A stretch of DNA of 64,000 nucleotides from NCBI RefSeq assembly GCF_000756665.1, contig NZ_ARXV01000003.1, positions 62,001 through 126,000 on the forward strand, given 5' to 3'. Below, piece after piece: positions 33,778 through 42,585 of this stretch; the stretch's first letter is position 1, and every line of letters starts with the position of its first letter. Source of the DNA: Alcanivorax nanhaiticus (GTDB lineage Bacteria; Pseudomonadota; Gammaproteobacteria; Pseudomonadales; Alcanivoracaceae). The position numbers and the translations under genes are program-made. The notes under the pieces were generated by a model. The model saw nothing but the letters and a program-made list of their open reading frames with translations. It searched no databases and was not told where the DNA came from.

Positions 33778-34484
33778 ATCCGGTAATCCGTGGTCCTCTT
33801 TATGCCGTTGTGCCAGCAGCTGGTGTCGGCCAGCGAATGAAAGCAGGTATTCCCAAGCAGTACCTGACACTGGCTGGCAAAACCATTACCGAACATACCC
33901 TGCAGCGCTTGCTTTCTTTTGCGCCTATCGAAAGCGTGGTGGTGGCGGTGTCCGCCGATGATCCCTGGTGGCCAACGTTGCCGGTGGCGACCCATCGCCG
34001 TATTCATGCGGTTACTGGTGGTGAAAGTCGTGCTGACTCGGTTCGCAATGCGGTTGCCCAGGTGCTGATGGATGGCGGTGAAGATGCCTGGGTACTGGTG
34101 CATGATATGGCCCGGCCATTGGTTCGCCTCTCCGATATCCAGAGCTTGTTGGCAGCCACAACGGAGCAGGGTGCCATTCTTGGCCTGCCAGTGGTGGATA
34201 CCATCAAGCAGGCCGGCGCTGATCAGCGCATTGAGAAGACATTGGATCGTGAGTTCGTCTGGCGTGCGCTAACGCCACAACTATTCCCTGCTGCTGCCCT
34301 CTATGAGGCGCTAAGTGGTGACCTTGCTGCCGTCACCGATGAGGCATCCGCCATGGAGCGGCAGGGCTGGCGTCCTGCATTGGTGGCCGGGCACAGCGAC
34401 AATATCAAGATAACGGTACCGGAGGATCTGCCACTGGCCCGTTTCTATCTGGCCCGACAATTCGAAGAGCAGGGAGGGCTGTGA
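33774..34484 (+). CDS. ispD: 2-C-methyl-D-erythritol 4-phosphate cytidylyltransferase
   Basis: Third step of the MEP pathway: transfers CMP to MEP. The 236 residues show the nucleotide-binding start [20 protein letters not shown], the block [12 protein letters not shown] and the catalytic-region [11 protein letters not shown]. Translation starts at GTG 33774 overlapping the ftsB stop, and the stop overlaps the ispF start, so the three are coupled. dxr, in the same pathway, is some 22 kb upstream. Confidence 0.96.
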   Translation: MNPVIRGPLYAVVPAAGVGQRMKAGIPKQYLTLAGKTITEHTLQRLLSFAPIESVVVAVSADDPWWPTLPVATHRRIHAVTGGESRADSVRNAVAQVLMDGGEDAWVLVHDMARPLVRLSDIQSLLAATTEQGAILGLPVVDTIKQAGADQRIEKTLDREFVWRALTPQLFPAAALYEALSGDLAAVTDEASAMERQGWRPALVAGHSDNIKITVPEDLPLARFYLARQFEEQGGL

Positions 34485-34963
34485 TGGCGATACGGATTGG
34501 TCAGGGCTTTGATGTTCATGCCTTTGATGACGGTGATCATGTGATGCTGTGCGGGGTGGCCATTCCCCATACCCATGGCCTCAAGGCTCATTCCGATGGC
34601 GATGTGGCCCTGCATGCACTGTCTGATGCCTTGTTGGGTGCGTTGGCACTTGGCGACATTGGCCACTATTTTCCGGATACCGACCCTCAGTGGAAAGGGG
34701 CCGATTCCGGCAAACTGCTGCAAGCCATCTATCAGGACATAACTGCAGCTGGCTGGCAGCTGGGCAATGCAGATCTGACCCTTATCTGTCAGGCCCCCAA
34801 GCTGGCCCCGCACATTCTCGTTATGCGTGAGCGGATCGCCGAACTGCTGGGGTGTCAGGTCGCGCAAATCTCGGTAAAAGCCACCACCACGGAAAAGCTC
34901 GGTTTCACTGGACGTAATGAAGGCATTGCCGTTCAGGCGGCGGTGCTGCTGGAATCCGTATGA
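34484..34963 (+). CDS. ispF: 2-C-methyl-D-erythritol 2,4-cyclodiphosphate synthase
   Basis: Cyclises CDP-ME 2-phosphate in the MEP pathway; trimer with zinc at subunit interfaces. The 159 residues start [14 protein letters not shown], where D10 and H12 are metal ligands, and contain [19 protein letters not shown] and the late block [17 protein letters not shown]. An adjacent in-frame GTG at 34481 is the alternative start. It is followed by truD with a four-base overlap. Confidence 0.97.
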   Translation: MAIRIGQGFDVHAFDDGDHVMLCGVAIPHTHGLKAHSDGDVALHALSDALLGALALGDIGHYFPDTDPQWKGADSGKLLQAIYQDITAAGWQLGNADLTLICQAPKLAPHILVMRERIAELLGCQVAQISVKATTTEKLGFTGRNEGIAVQAAVLLESV

Positions 34964-35988
34964 GTTTGCCCCATGCCCATGGTGGCCCGGTGGCCGAGGC
35001 TTCGCTCAAGGCTTGCCCGGAAGACTTCCAGGTTTTCGAATGCATGCATGTGACCCCGGAGGGTGAGGGTGAGCATCTGTGGCTGGAGATCGAAAAAACC
35101 GGCTGGAACACTGAGGATGTGGCCATGTGGTTGGCCAAAGCCGCAGGCATTCACCGCCTTTCAGTGGGTTATAGCGGTCTGAAGGACAAGCATGCAGTGA
35201 CCCGTCAGTGGTTCAGTCTGCATCTGCCCGGCAAGGTGGACCCGGATTTCGACTGGCCGGAAGGCGTTCACCTGATGCAGGCCCTGCGACACCGTCGCAA
35301 GCTGAATCGTGGTACCCACCGTGCCAATCGCTTCGTGATCCGGGCCACGCACTTCTGCGGTGATGCGGATTTACTGGAAGCACGGCTGGACGCGATTGCA
35401 GCCCAAGGGATTCCCAACTATTTCGGTGAGCAACGTTTTGGCCGTGGTGCCGGCAACCTTGTGCGAGGCAAAGAGTGGCTCATGGGCGGCGAAGCACCAC
35501 GAAAGAAAGCGCTTCGCAGTATCTGGCTGTCTGCGGTACGTAGCGATCTGTTCAATCAGGTACTGGCCGAGCGGGTGAGCCGGGGAGTCTGGAACCGGGT
35601 TCTGGCGGGTGACATCCTGCAGCCGGAGGGAAGTCGCGGTTTGTTTATGGCAGATGATGACGCTGAAGCTGCGGCACGGGTTATCAGCGGCGAAGTCCAC
35701 CCCACAGCCCCTATGCCGGGCGTTGCGGGCATGGCATCATCTGGCCCTTGTCGGCAGTTGGAACAGCAGATTCTGGCGCCGAGTCAGGCCGTTATTGACG
35801 GGTTATGTCGGGAAGGGGTGGATGAAATTCGCCGCGCTACCCGGTTACCGGTACAGGACTTGCAGTGGTCCTTACAGCAGGATCAGGAAGGGGAAAACAC
35901 CCTGCAGGTGGCATTCAGGCTGCCCGCAGGTGCGTTTGCAACAACAGTCATGGCAGAACTGGTGCGCTCACCGGAGCCTTCTGCATAG
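34960..35988 (+). CDS. truD: tRNA pseudouridine(13) synthase
   Basis: Makes pseudouridine 13 in tRNA-Glu. The 342 residues carry the TruD family block [16 protein letters not shown] with the catalytic aspartate D76, and [14 protein letters not shown] and [14 protein letters not shown] further on, followed by the TRUD insertion domain. The ATG overlaps the ispF stop. In many relatives surE follows; here pcm follows directly after 15 nt. Confidence 0.94.
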   Translation: MSLPHAHGGPVAEASLKACPEDFQVFECMHVTPEGEGEHLWLEIEKTGWNTEDVAMWLAKAAGIHRLSVGYSGLKDKHAVTRQWFSLHLPGKVDPDFDWPEGVHLMQALRHRRKLNRGTHRANRFVIRATHFCGDADLLEARLDAIAAQGIPNYFGEQRFGRGAGNLVRGKEWLMGGEAPRKKALRSIWLSAVRSDLFNQVLAERVSRGVWNRVLAGDILQPEGSRGLFMADDDAEAAARVISGEVHPTAPMPGVAGMASSGPCRQLEQQILAPSQAVIDGLCREGVDEIRRATRLPVQDLQWSLQQDQEGENTLQVAFRLPAGAFATTVMAELVRSPEPSA

Positions 35989-36003
35989 AGAACGAACTAC
36001 AAC

Positions 36004-36666
36004 ATGGATATCCAACTCAGCGGCATCGGCATGACCTCTGCGCGGACTCGGGATCGTCTGGTGCAGCGCTTGCGTGAGACTGGCATTGAGGATGACCGGG
36101 TGCTGGATACGATCCGCAACACACCACGTCATTTTTTCATCGAAGAAGCCCTGGCCCATCAGGCCTATGACGATACCGCCTTGCCTATTGGTCATGGTCA
36201 AACCATCTCCCAGCCCTGGGTGGTGGCACGCATGACCGAACTGCTGATGGATGCTGGACGTCGAGGAAAGGTGCTGGAGATTGGCACAGGCTGTGGCTAC
36301 CAGACGGCCGTATTGGCTCCCTTCTGCGATGAACTTTATTCCGTGGAACGCATCCGACCCTTACAGGAGCAGGCGAGAAAACGACTTTTGCGCCTGGGAC
36401 TGGCCAAGGTGCAGTTGAAGCATGCCGATGGTGGCTTTGGCTGGAAAAGCGAGGCTCCGTTTGATGGCATCCTGGCGGCCTGCGCGCGCCCGGATATCCC
36501 GGATGACCTGCTGGAACAACTGGCCGATGGTGGTCGTCTGGTCATGCCGGTAGGGGATGATCGAAAGCAGATCCTGACGGTCGTCGATCGTGAAGGTGAT
36601 GAGTTCCATACCCAGTCGCTGGATGCGGTGCGGTTTGTGCCATTCCAGCGCGGGGTGATGCGGTAA
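36004..36666 (+). CDS. pcm: Protein-L-isoaspartate O-methyltransferase
   Basis: SAM-dependent repair enzyme that methylates isoaspartyl residues in aged proteins. The 220 residues show the family block PIGHGQTISQPWVVARMTEL, the SAM-binding motif VLEIGTGCGYQTAVLA and the YSVERI post-motif. It lies between truD and the DUF368 gene. Its stop is followed within six bases by a heptad repeat element. Confidence 0.95.
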   Translation: MDIQLSGIGMTSARTRDRLVQRLRETGIEDDRVLDTIRNTPRHFFIEEALAHQAYDDTALPIGHGQTISQPWVVARMTELLMDAGRRGKVLEIGTGCGYQTAVLAPFCDELYSVERIRPLQEQARKRLLRLGLAKVQLKHADGGFGWKSEAPFDGILAACARPDIPDDLLEQLADGGRLVMPVGDDRKQILTVVDREGDEFHTQSLDAVRFVPFQRGVMR

Positions 36667-36671
36667 AAGCG

Positions 36672-36766
36672 AGTTACGAGGTACGAGTTGCGAAAACCTG
36701 AAAGCGAGAAGCGAAAACCTATTCCATTTTGTGGTTTTTCGTTTTTGCTTTTCGAAACTTGAAACT
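36672..36766. repeat. Heptad repeat element with inverted arms (locus 2)
   Basis: Left arm at 36672-36692 reads AGTTACG, AGGTACG, AGTTGCG; right arm at 36753-36766 reads CGAAACT, TGAAACT. The arms are reverse complements in consensus (AGTNNCG against CGNNACT). Inner stretches GCGAAAACC and GGTTTTTCG are also inverted. It fills the pcm to DUF368-gene gap. Confidence 0.65.
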
Positions 36767-36828
36767 CGCTCGAGAATAACAAACCCGAAATCATGCCAGC
36801 TGTATGGCTTGGTGTATGAGGACAATCA

Positions 36829-37743
36829 ATGATTCAACCCGGTATTTTCTTTCGTGGTATGGCCATGGGCGCGGCGGACGTGGTGCCGGGGGTGTCCGGC
36901 GGCACTTTGGCATTGATTACCGGTATCTATGAAGAGCTGATCGATACGCTCGGTGGTTTTACCCCGCGTTTGTTGGGTGTCTGGCGTCGTGAAGGTTTTG
37001 CGGCTTTTTGGCAACAGGCGAACCTGACCTTTTTGTTAACCCTGCTGACGGGTATTTTCACCAGCATCGCGTTGCTGGCACGCCTGATCACCTGGTTGCT
37101 CGAAAACCACCCCGTTCCCGTGTGGGCATTTTTCAGCGGACTGATTCTGGCGAGTATTTTTCTGGTGTTGGCTCCCTTGCAGAAGAGGGGGCTGGTTCAG
37201 GGATTGGCACTGCTTGCCGGCACCGTGATCGCGGTGATGATTGGCCTGGCCCCAGGCTTGTCCGGTGGTGGCAGTGCACTGGTTTTCTTTCTCAGCGGTA
37301 TGCTGGCGATCTGTGCCATGATTCTGCCCGGCATTTCCGGAAGTTTTATCCTTCTTTTACTGGGCATGTATCAGCCGGTGCTGGAAGCTGTTAAAAGCTT
37401 GCAGTTGCCCCTCTTGTTGGCGTTCATGTCCGGGTGTGCGATTGGCCTGTTGAGCTTCGTGCATATTTTGAAATGGACCCTGCATCGTTATCACGACACC
37501 GTCATGGCGTTGCTGGCCGGCTTTATGGCTGGGTCGCTGGTGAAACTCTGGCCTTGGCGTGTCGCGGATGCTTCCGGGTTGCAAGACCAATGGTTCAGTC
37601 CTGCCGGTTATGCGGCCACGACAGGGGAAAATGCCCAGACCTTGTTTGCCATCGCTACCGCGCTCACCGCTATCGCTTTGGTCTGGCTACTGCATCGGTT
37701 GGCTCCTGTGCATAATGATGCCATGACTTCCCGGCAAGACTGA
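36829..37743 (+). CDS. DUF368 membrane protein, probable undecaprenyl phosphate translocase
   Basis: Polytopic membrane protein of 304 residues with about eight hydrophobic segments. It contains the two DUF368 signature loops, AADVVPGVSGGTLAL near residue 12 and MILPGISGSFILLLLG near residue 165. Members of this family (PopT) have been shown to recycle the C55 carrier lipid undecaprenyl phosphate across the inner membrane, so it may serve the same lipid cycle as UppS. Function here is by family; nothing in the sequence tests it. It stands between pcm and nlpD, where it is not usually found. Confidence 0.85.
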   Translation: MIQPGIFFRGMAMGAADVVPGVSGGTLALITGIYEELIDTLGGFTPRLLGVWRREGFAAFWQQANLTFLLTLLTGIFTSIALLARLITWLLENHPVPVWAFFSGLILASIFLVLAPLQKRGLVQGLALLAGTVIAVMIGLAPGLSGGGSALVFFLSGMLAICAMILPGISGSFILLLLGMYQPVLEAVKSLQLPLLLAFMSGCAIGLLSFVHILKWTLHRYHDTVMALLAGFMAGSLVKLWPWRVADASGLQDQWFSPAGYAATTGENAQTLFAIATALTAIALVWLLHRLAPVHNDAMTSRQD

Positions 37744-37794
37744 TTCCTTCAGCGGCGTTTGAGGACGATTCGTATCAGCAATCACAGCAGGAAA

Positions 37795-38589
37795 ATGACA
37801 GAACTGATTCGCACGATGGTGGCGACGGTCTTTCTCGTGCTGATGAGTGGCTGCAGTGCCAGCCTGGCCCCGGTGGTGGATATTTACGGGCAGGATACCC
37901 GACAACGGAAAGTCACCTCCGGAACGCATCATGTCAGGGAAGGGGAGACCCTGTACTCTATCGCCTGGCGTTACGGTTGGGATTATCGTGAGTTGGGGGC
38001 CGCCAATAATATTCCTGCGCCCTATACCATTTACCCTGGCCAGCGAATCTCGCTGGCGCTGAAGTCAGACACGACGAAGCCGGCCAGTAAGCCGAAGCCT
38101 GCCACTACATCTTCTACTTCAAGCAAACCGGAAGCCAGGCCAGTACCGAGCAAGCCGGCAAGCAAACCCGTGACGAGCAAGCCTTCAACATCCTCCGGCG
38201 GTGCCAAAACGGTTGGTCCTGTAACCTGGCGCTGGCCAGCCAGCGGGACGGTAGTTGAGCGTTTTTCATCTTCTTCCACGGGGCGTAAGGGGATTGCCAT
38301 TAGCGGTCGGCAGAACAGTCCCGTGGTGGCGGCCGCTGATGGTCGTGTGGTCTATCGCGGAAGCGGCTTAACCGGCTATGGCAATCTGCTGATTCTCAAA
38401 CATAATGAACGCTGGTTAAGTGCTTACGCCCATAATGATTCGATGCTTGTCAAAGAAGGCGATGTGGTGAAGGCCGGGCAGAAAATCGCCACTATGGGAG
38501 CGTCCGGAACGTATCGTACCCAGCTGCATTTTGAGGTGCGCCGTGACGGTAAGCCTGTCGATCCCATGCAATACCTGCCCAAACAGTAA
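37795..38589 (+). CDS. nlpD: Lipoprotein NlpD, LysM and degenerate LytM domains (amidase activator)
   Basis: Outer-membrane lipoprotein that activates an N-acetylmuramoyl-L-alanine amidase at the septum. The signal ends in a lipobox, LMSGC. Then come a LysM domain (HHVREGETLYSIAWRYGW to YPGQRISL), a long Pro/Ser/Lys/Thr linker, and a LytM/M23 domain. The zinc ligands of active M23 peptidases are missing: the HxGxD position reads RKGIAIS and the final HxH reads QLHFE, as expected for an activator rather than an enzyme. I chose the ATG at 37795 (264 residues); a TTG at 37759 is an alternative. rpoS, the usual next gene, is absent here. Confidence 0.9.
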   Translation: MTELIRTMVATVFLVLMSGCSASLAPVVDIYGQDTRQRKVTSGTHHVREGETLYSIAWRYGWDYRELGAANNIPAPYTIYPGQRISLALKSDTTKPASKPKPATTSSTSSKPEARPVPSKPASKPVTSKPSTSSGGAKTVGPVTWRWPASGTVVERFSSSSTGRKGIAISGRQNSPVVAAADGRVVYRGSGLTGYGNLLILKHNERWLSAYAHNDSMLVKEGDVVKAGQKIATMGASGTYRTQLHFEVRRDGKPVDPMQYLPKQ

Positions 38590-38609
38590 TCCTGATATGA
38601 GTCTGTCTG

Positions 38610-39524
38610 ATGAGTGACGGCAGTAACCGAGAACATCGCCTGCTGTTGATAGCGGCCCTGTCGTCCGTGGCGACGGCGTTGATACTGATAGCAGCGAAGA
38701 CGGTGGCCTGGCTGATGACAGGCTCGGTCAGCATGCTCGCTTCGCTGGTGGATTCAGTGATGGATTCGCTGGCTTCCCTGATCAACTTTGTGGCGATTCG
38801 CTATTCACTGGTGCCTGCAGACGAAGAGCATCGTTTTGGCCATGGCAAGGCAGAGGCCCTCGCCGGGCTGGGGCAGGCAATTTTCATCGCCGGTTCCTCC
38901 ATCTTCCTGATTCACCAATCCGTGCTGAAGCTCATGGACCCGACGCCTATCGAAGCAAGTATGGTGGGGATTGGCGTGATGGTGGTTTCCATTGCACTGA
39001 CCTTTGGCCTGCTGATGATTCAGCGTTATGTGGTCAAGCAGACAGGTTCAACTGCCATTGAGGCAGATTCTCTGCATTACTTGTCGGATCTGGCCGTCAA
39101 TGTGGGGATCATCGCTGTGTTGGCGGTGAGCAGCTTTGGTTGGTTGTGGCTGGATGGAGCTGTCGGCCTATTGATTGCCCTGTTTATCCTGCGTAGTGCC
39201 TGGCATATCGCCTCTGAATCCAGCCAACTGCTGCTGGATCGAGAAATGCCCGCAGACGTGCGAAACCGCATTGGAGCCATCGTTGCCTCACACCCTGATG
39301 CACTTGGATTCCATGACCTGCGAACCCGGCAAAGTGGTCGCACTTGTTTTATCCAGTTGCATTTGGACATGGATCAAAACCTCACTCTACGGGTCGCCCA
39401 TGATCTTGCCGACAGTATCGAAAGCGGCATCAAGCAGGCGTTTCCCGGGGCGGATGTCATCATTCACCTTGATCCGGTGGCGGTGGGTCCGAGAGTGCCG
39501 GTGGAGCCTCCACCCAAACATTGA
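38610..39524 (+). CDS. fieF: Cation diffusion facilitator, FieF-like iron/zinc exporter
   Basis: Proton-driven divalent metal exporter of the inner membrane. The 304 residues show six membrane segments and a C-terminal cytoplasmic ferredoxin-like domain (about 215-295). The transport-site acids lie in ASLVDSVMDSL, and the HxxxD pair in LHYLSDLAVN. The short HGKAEALAGLGQ block after helix 2 is family-typical. Length and order match E. coli FieF. Metal preference (iron, zinc, others) cannot be read from sequence. It is 20 nt downstream of nlpD. Confidence 0.86.
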   Translation: MSDGSNREHRLLLIAALSSVATALILIAAKTVAWLMTGSVSMLASLVDSVMDSLASLINFVAIRYSLVPADEEHRFGHGKAEALAGLGQAIFIAGSSIFLIHQSVLKLMDPTPIEASMVGIGVMVVSIALTFGLLMIQRYVVKQTGSTAIEADSLHYLSDLAVNVGIIAVLAVSSFGWLWLDGAVGLLIALFILRSAWHIASESSQLLLDREMPADVRNRIGAIVASHPDALGFHDLRTRQSGRTCFIQLHLDMDQNLTLRVAHDLADSIESGIKQAFPGADVIIHLDPVAVGPRVPVEPPPKH

Positions 39525-39542
39525 TCGTCGCTTTGTACTGTA

Positions 39543-39585
39543 CTGTCCGGTCAAGTTTGGCTGTCCGGTAAACATATTGTATTCA
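39543..39585 (+). promoter_or_regulatory. Promoter with CTGTCCGGT direct repeats, upstream of the GMC module
   Basis: TTGGCT at 39557-39562, a 17-nt spacer and TATTCA at 39580-39585. The nonamer CTGTCCGGT occurs twice, at 39543-39551 and 39561-39569, exactly 18 bp apart; one copy lies just upstream of the -35 and one overlaps it. This layout suits an AraC-like activator or another direct-repeat-binding regulator. Confidence 0.55.
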
Positions 39586-39636
39586 TCTGGGCTTTTCTTT
39601 AGCTTGAATAGCACGTTTTCAGGGTAAGGAATGGCG

Positions 39637-40272
39637 ATGAACAGCCAGTCACAGGCACGACAGATTCAGCGAGTCTGGCAACAGGGTTTGGCCCGGCGGC
39701 AGTTTCTCAAATGGGGGCTGGGAAGCGTTGCGACGGTGGCGGCAGTGGCCGCAGGAGGCTTCGCGCTATTGCGCCGGTCCCCGCGAGATGCGGTTTCGCG
39801 GCCTGGCTGGGCTGCTGATTTGTCCGATGACGAATTTCATCTCTTTGACAGGGCACGAGAGGTGCTCTTGCCCGTTGCCGGTACGGCGTTGGTGGATAGT
39901 GCCGCCATCCCTGTTGTCCAGAATATTCAACGAACCCTCAACTACCTTGACCCCGTGACCCGCAAGGAACTCGGGGCCGGGCTCGGCCTGCTCGATAATA
40001 TTGCGGTGTTCACCCACGGTTGCCGGTTTGTGGACCTGGAACTCCCTGAAGCGCGACAGATGCTGGATCGTTGGGGGGAGGGCGGAGTATTGCAGCGTAC
40101 TTTGGCTACGGTGCTCAAGCAGTTGGTATATAGCGCCTATTGGCAGGATCCACAGACCTGGCAACCGGTTGAGTTTGATGGGCCGGTGAGTGACAAGTGG
40201 GGGCTTTCCTATCTGGGTAATGCCCCACTGCCTGGGCCTTTGGAAGTGAGCGCTCAGGAGACGACAGTATGA
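39637..40272 (+). CDS. Tat-exported small subunit of a GMC dehydrogenase (gluconate 2-dehydrogenase subunit 3 family), copy 1
   Basis: Small partner subunit of 211 residues. A twin-arginine signal, ARRQFLKWGLGSVATVAAV, is near the N-terminus. The mature part resembles the gluconate 2-dehydrogenase subunit 3 family, with AREVLLPVAGTALVDSAAI and the C-terminal LVYSAYWQDPQTW then DKWGLSYLGNAPLPG. In FAD-glucose dehydrogenases the matching gamma subunit carries the Tat signal for the catalytic subunit, which has none. I chose the ATG at 39637 because TAAGGA lies six bases upstream; an ATG at 39631 is possible. Its end overlaps the next gene by four bases. Confidence 0.8.
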   Translation: MNSQSQARQIQRVWQQGLARRQFLKWGLGSVATVAAVAAGGFALLRRSPRDAVSRPGWAADLSDDEFHLFDRAREVLLPVAGTALVDSAAIPVVQNIQRTLNYLDPVTRKELGAGLGLLDNIAVFTHGCRFVDLELPEARQMLDRWGEGGVLQRTLATVLKQLVYSAYWQDPQTWQPVEFDGPVSDKWGLSYLGNAPLPGPLEVSAQETTV

Positions 40273-41807
40273 GTAGCCCGATCATGAAAGCCTCCGGTCT
40301 TGAGGTTCATCAGGCCACTGATGTGACTGATAGCCAAATAACCCTTGAAGCGGATGTGGTGGTAGTGGGTTCAGGCGCTGGGGGTGCTGTCGCCGCCTAC
40401 GAACTCGCCCGCCAGGGAAAGCGGGTCATCATTCTCGAAGCGGGCCCTTATGTGCCCTCCAAAGCCTTTACTGAAGACTTTACGGATAGCCTGCAAACGC
40501 TCTACCAGGATCATGGTGGTCAGGCCAATAGCAGCGGTGATTTGCTGGTGTTGCAAGGGGCCTGCGTGGGCGGCTCGACCGTTGTGAATGGGTGCGTCTG
40601 CTTCCGTACCCCGGATTTTATCCTGCAGGACTGGCAGCGTGATTTCGGGTTGTCTGAACTGACGGAAGCTGAACTTGGCCCTTATTTTGATGAAGTAGAG
40701 CGTAATCTTTCCGTCCACGACAATGGCGAGCATGAGATTGCCCGCCATGGCCAGGTGATTCGCGAAGGTGCCCGAAAACTCGGCTGGTCTACCAAGCCCC
40801 TGCGCAGGAATATCCGCCAGTGCGGGCTCACCGGACATTGTCTGTCAGGCTGCAAGACAGAGCGCAAGCAATCCATGCTGGTGACCTATCTCCCTTGGGC
40901 CCAAGCCTACGGTGCAGAGATCTATGCGGATACTCGAGTGGAGAAAGTGCTCACAGAAGGAGGGAGAGCCAGTGGCGTAGAGGCTGTGGTCACTGGCCAG
41001 GATGGGATCGTGGTGGCGTCCCTGACAGTCCGGGCTCCGCGAGTCGTTCTGGCTGCCGGGGCAGTGCAAACGCCTGTGCTGCTTCTGAAAAGCGGTCTGG
41101 CCAATCGTTCTGGCCAGGTCGGCAAAAATTTCGCCTGTCACCCCTCACTGCTGGTTGCTGCCCGCTATCCTCAGCCCATCTACCCCTGGCGAGGGGCATT
41201 GCTGGGGGTTCACATCGATGAATTCATGCATCCCGACAAGGGGGGATTCATCCTCGAGGATGGCGGCTTCGGGATAGTGGAAATGACCATGCTGGCCGAG
41301 CCGGGCACAGGGGAGCCCTTCATGGAATACATGGCCAATGCCAGAGACCTGGCTGGGCTGGTAACACTGATCCATGATCACAATGTGGGAACGATCTCCT
41401 GGGATGGCGAGCGCAAGCAGATTGACTACCAGCTTAGTGAGGCGGACTTCCCCTCAATGAAGCGAGCTATCAAGGCAGCCGCTAGACTCCATCTAGCCTC
41501 AGGGGCGACGGAAGTCTATGTGCCAGCCAGTGACCGGCGGATTATTCGTTCTGAAGACGATATCGATGATCAGGTCGATTCCCTCGAGAACGCGCCACAG
41601 CACCTTCGGATGGTCAGTTATCACCCCCAGGGGACTTGTCGGATGGGCGCGGATCCCCTGCAGAGCGTAGTGAAGGCCAATGGCGAGACCCATGATGTCG
41701 CCGGGCTGTATGTGGCAGACGCCAGCCTGTTGCCAACTTCGATCATCGTGAACCCGCAGATTACGGTGTATGCACTGGCAACCCGCATCGCACGGCAGAT
41801 GGCTTAG
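40269..41807 (+). CDS. GMC-family FAD dehydrogenase, catalytic subunit, copy 1
   Basis: Flavoprotein of 512 residues. The FAD-binding GSGAGG lies at 34-39, the GACVGGSTVVNG motif at about 97-108, and the C-terminal GMC domain has HPQGTCRMG and VNPQITVYALA, giving the usual His and Asn active-site pair. C185, C191 and C195 form CX5CX3C (RQCGLTGHCLSGCK), the spacing that holds a [3Fe-4S] cluster in FAD-glucose dehydrogenase alpha subunits. No signal peptide is seen; export with the Tat-signal partner is inferred. The substrate is unknown; primary alcohols, sterols or sugars are all possible. It overlaps its partner gene. Confidence 0.83.
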   Translation: MSSPIMKASGLEVHQATDVTDSQITLEADVVVVGSGAGGAVAAYELARQGKRVIILEAGPYVPSKAFTEDFTDSLQTLYQDHGGQANSSGDLLVLQGACVGGSTVVNGCVCFRTPDFILQDWQRDFGLSELTEAELGPYFDEVERNLSVHDNGEHEIARHGQVIREGARKLGWSTKPLRRNIRQCGLTGHCLSGCKTERKQSMLVTYLPWAQAYGAEIYADTRVEKVLTEGGRASGVEAVVTGQDGIVVASLTVRAPRVVLAAGAVQTPVLLLKSGLANRSGQVGKNFACHPSLLVAARYPQPIYPWRGALLGVHIDEFMHPDKGGFILEDGGFGIVEMTMLAEPGTGEPFMEYMANARDLAGLVTLIHDHNVGTISWDGERKQIDYQLSEADFPSMKRAIKAAARLHLASGATEVYVPASDRRIIRSEDDIDDQVDSLENAPQHLRMVSYHPQGTCRMGADPLQSVVKANGETHDVAGLYVADASLLPTSIIVNPQITVYALATRIARQMA

Positions 41808-41813
41808 ACGCAG

Positions 41814-41842
41814 CCAGGTTCACCGCTGGTGGGTGAACCTGG
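41814..41842 (+). terminator. Hairpin after first GMC module
   Basis: CCAGGTTCACC and GGTGAACCTGG form a perfect 11-pair stem with a seven-base loop. No T-run follows, so termination would be weak or Rho-assisted. Confidence 0.5.
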
Positions 41843-41977
41843 TTACCCCGCAGACCGGCTTTTACGTCACCGCTGCCACCGTTAGCTTTGGTGTTTGTTA
41901 CGGTTTGTTATAGACTCGGTCTGAAATCTCCACCAATAACAACAAGGGCCACGACTGGCCTGCCCAGGAGAGGGGTA

Positions 41978-42574
41978 ATGAAGGATAAAAACCGTGCGCC
42001 TTTGCCCGGCTATCTGGCGGGGCTTGAACCGCTCAGCCGCCGAGGTTTCCTGCGTACTACCGTGCTTGCCAGTGCTGCGTTGAGTAGCGGCTGTGCCAGC
42101 CTGTTTGGGCGTAAGGATGCCCCTGAAACCCTCGAATACTATAGCCTTCAGCCAGATGAGATTGATGTCATCACCCGGCTGACTGAGGTGATGTTGCCCG
42201 CCGAGCAATTCGGGCTTCCATCAAGCACCTCCGTGGTTCCCACCGTCAAAAATATCGACATGATGGCTCAGCGTATGCCAGAGCAGACCCGTGATCTTCT
42301 GGGTTTGGGTATCTGGGTGTTCAATAATCGTCCCATGGTGAGCTTCAAATTCAGAAAGTTCACCTCCCTCCCGGACGACAAGGCGTTGGATTATGTCAAC
42401 GCCATGCAGGAAGGCGCGTTCTTCGAACGAGGTTTAATGACCACTCTCAAGGCCTTGATTGCGTTGAATTACTGGCGCGACTCCCGCACCTGGCCGGGCC
42501 TGGAATACCACGGCCCTGTGACTGAAACCTGGGGTGTTCGTCGCCTCGGCAATGCGCCGCTGCCGAGAGCCTGA
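41978..42574 (+). CDS. Tat-exported lipoprotein-like small subunit of a GMC dehydrogenase, copy 2
   Basis: Paralogue of the protein at 39637-40272, 198 residues. The signal is twin-arginine (SRRGFLRTTVLAS) and ends in LSSGC, a lipobox, so it is probably a Tat-exported lipoprotein; copy 1 has no such cysteine. The body keeps LTEVMLPAEQFGLPSS and the C-terminal ALIALNYWRDSRTW then WGVRRLGNAPLPR. AGGAG sits upstream of the ATG at 41978; an in-frame extension to 41888 is rejected. A -10-like TATAGA near 41910 lies upstream. The catalytic gene starts 11 nt downstream. Confidence 0.8.
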   Translation: MKDKNRAPLPGYLAGLEPLSRRGFLRTTVLASAALSSGCASLFGRKDAPETLEYYSLQPDEIDVITRLTEVMLPAEQFGLPSSTSVVPTVKNIDMMAQRMPEQTRDLLGLGIWVFNNRPMVSFKFRKFTSLPDDKALDYVNAMQEGAFFERGLMTTLKALIALNYWRDSRTWPGLEYHGPVTETWGVRRLGNAPLPRA

Positions 42575-42585
42575 TAGGGGGAATT

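Noticed and set aside
36285..36320. Pcm as a different methyltransferase because of its SAM loop
   Set aside because: The TISQPWVVARM block and the neighbouring truD and nlpD make isoaspartyl methyltransferase clear.
37795..38589. Active M23 endopeptidase
   Set aside because: Zinc ligands are replaced (RKGIAIS and QLHFE), so it is an activator-type LytM domain.
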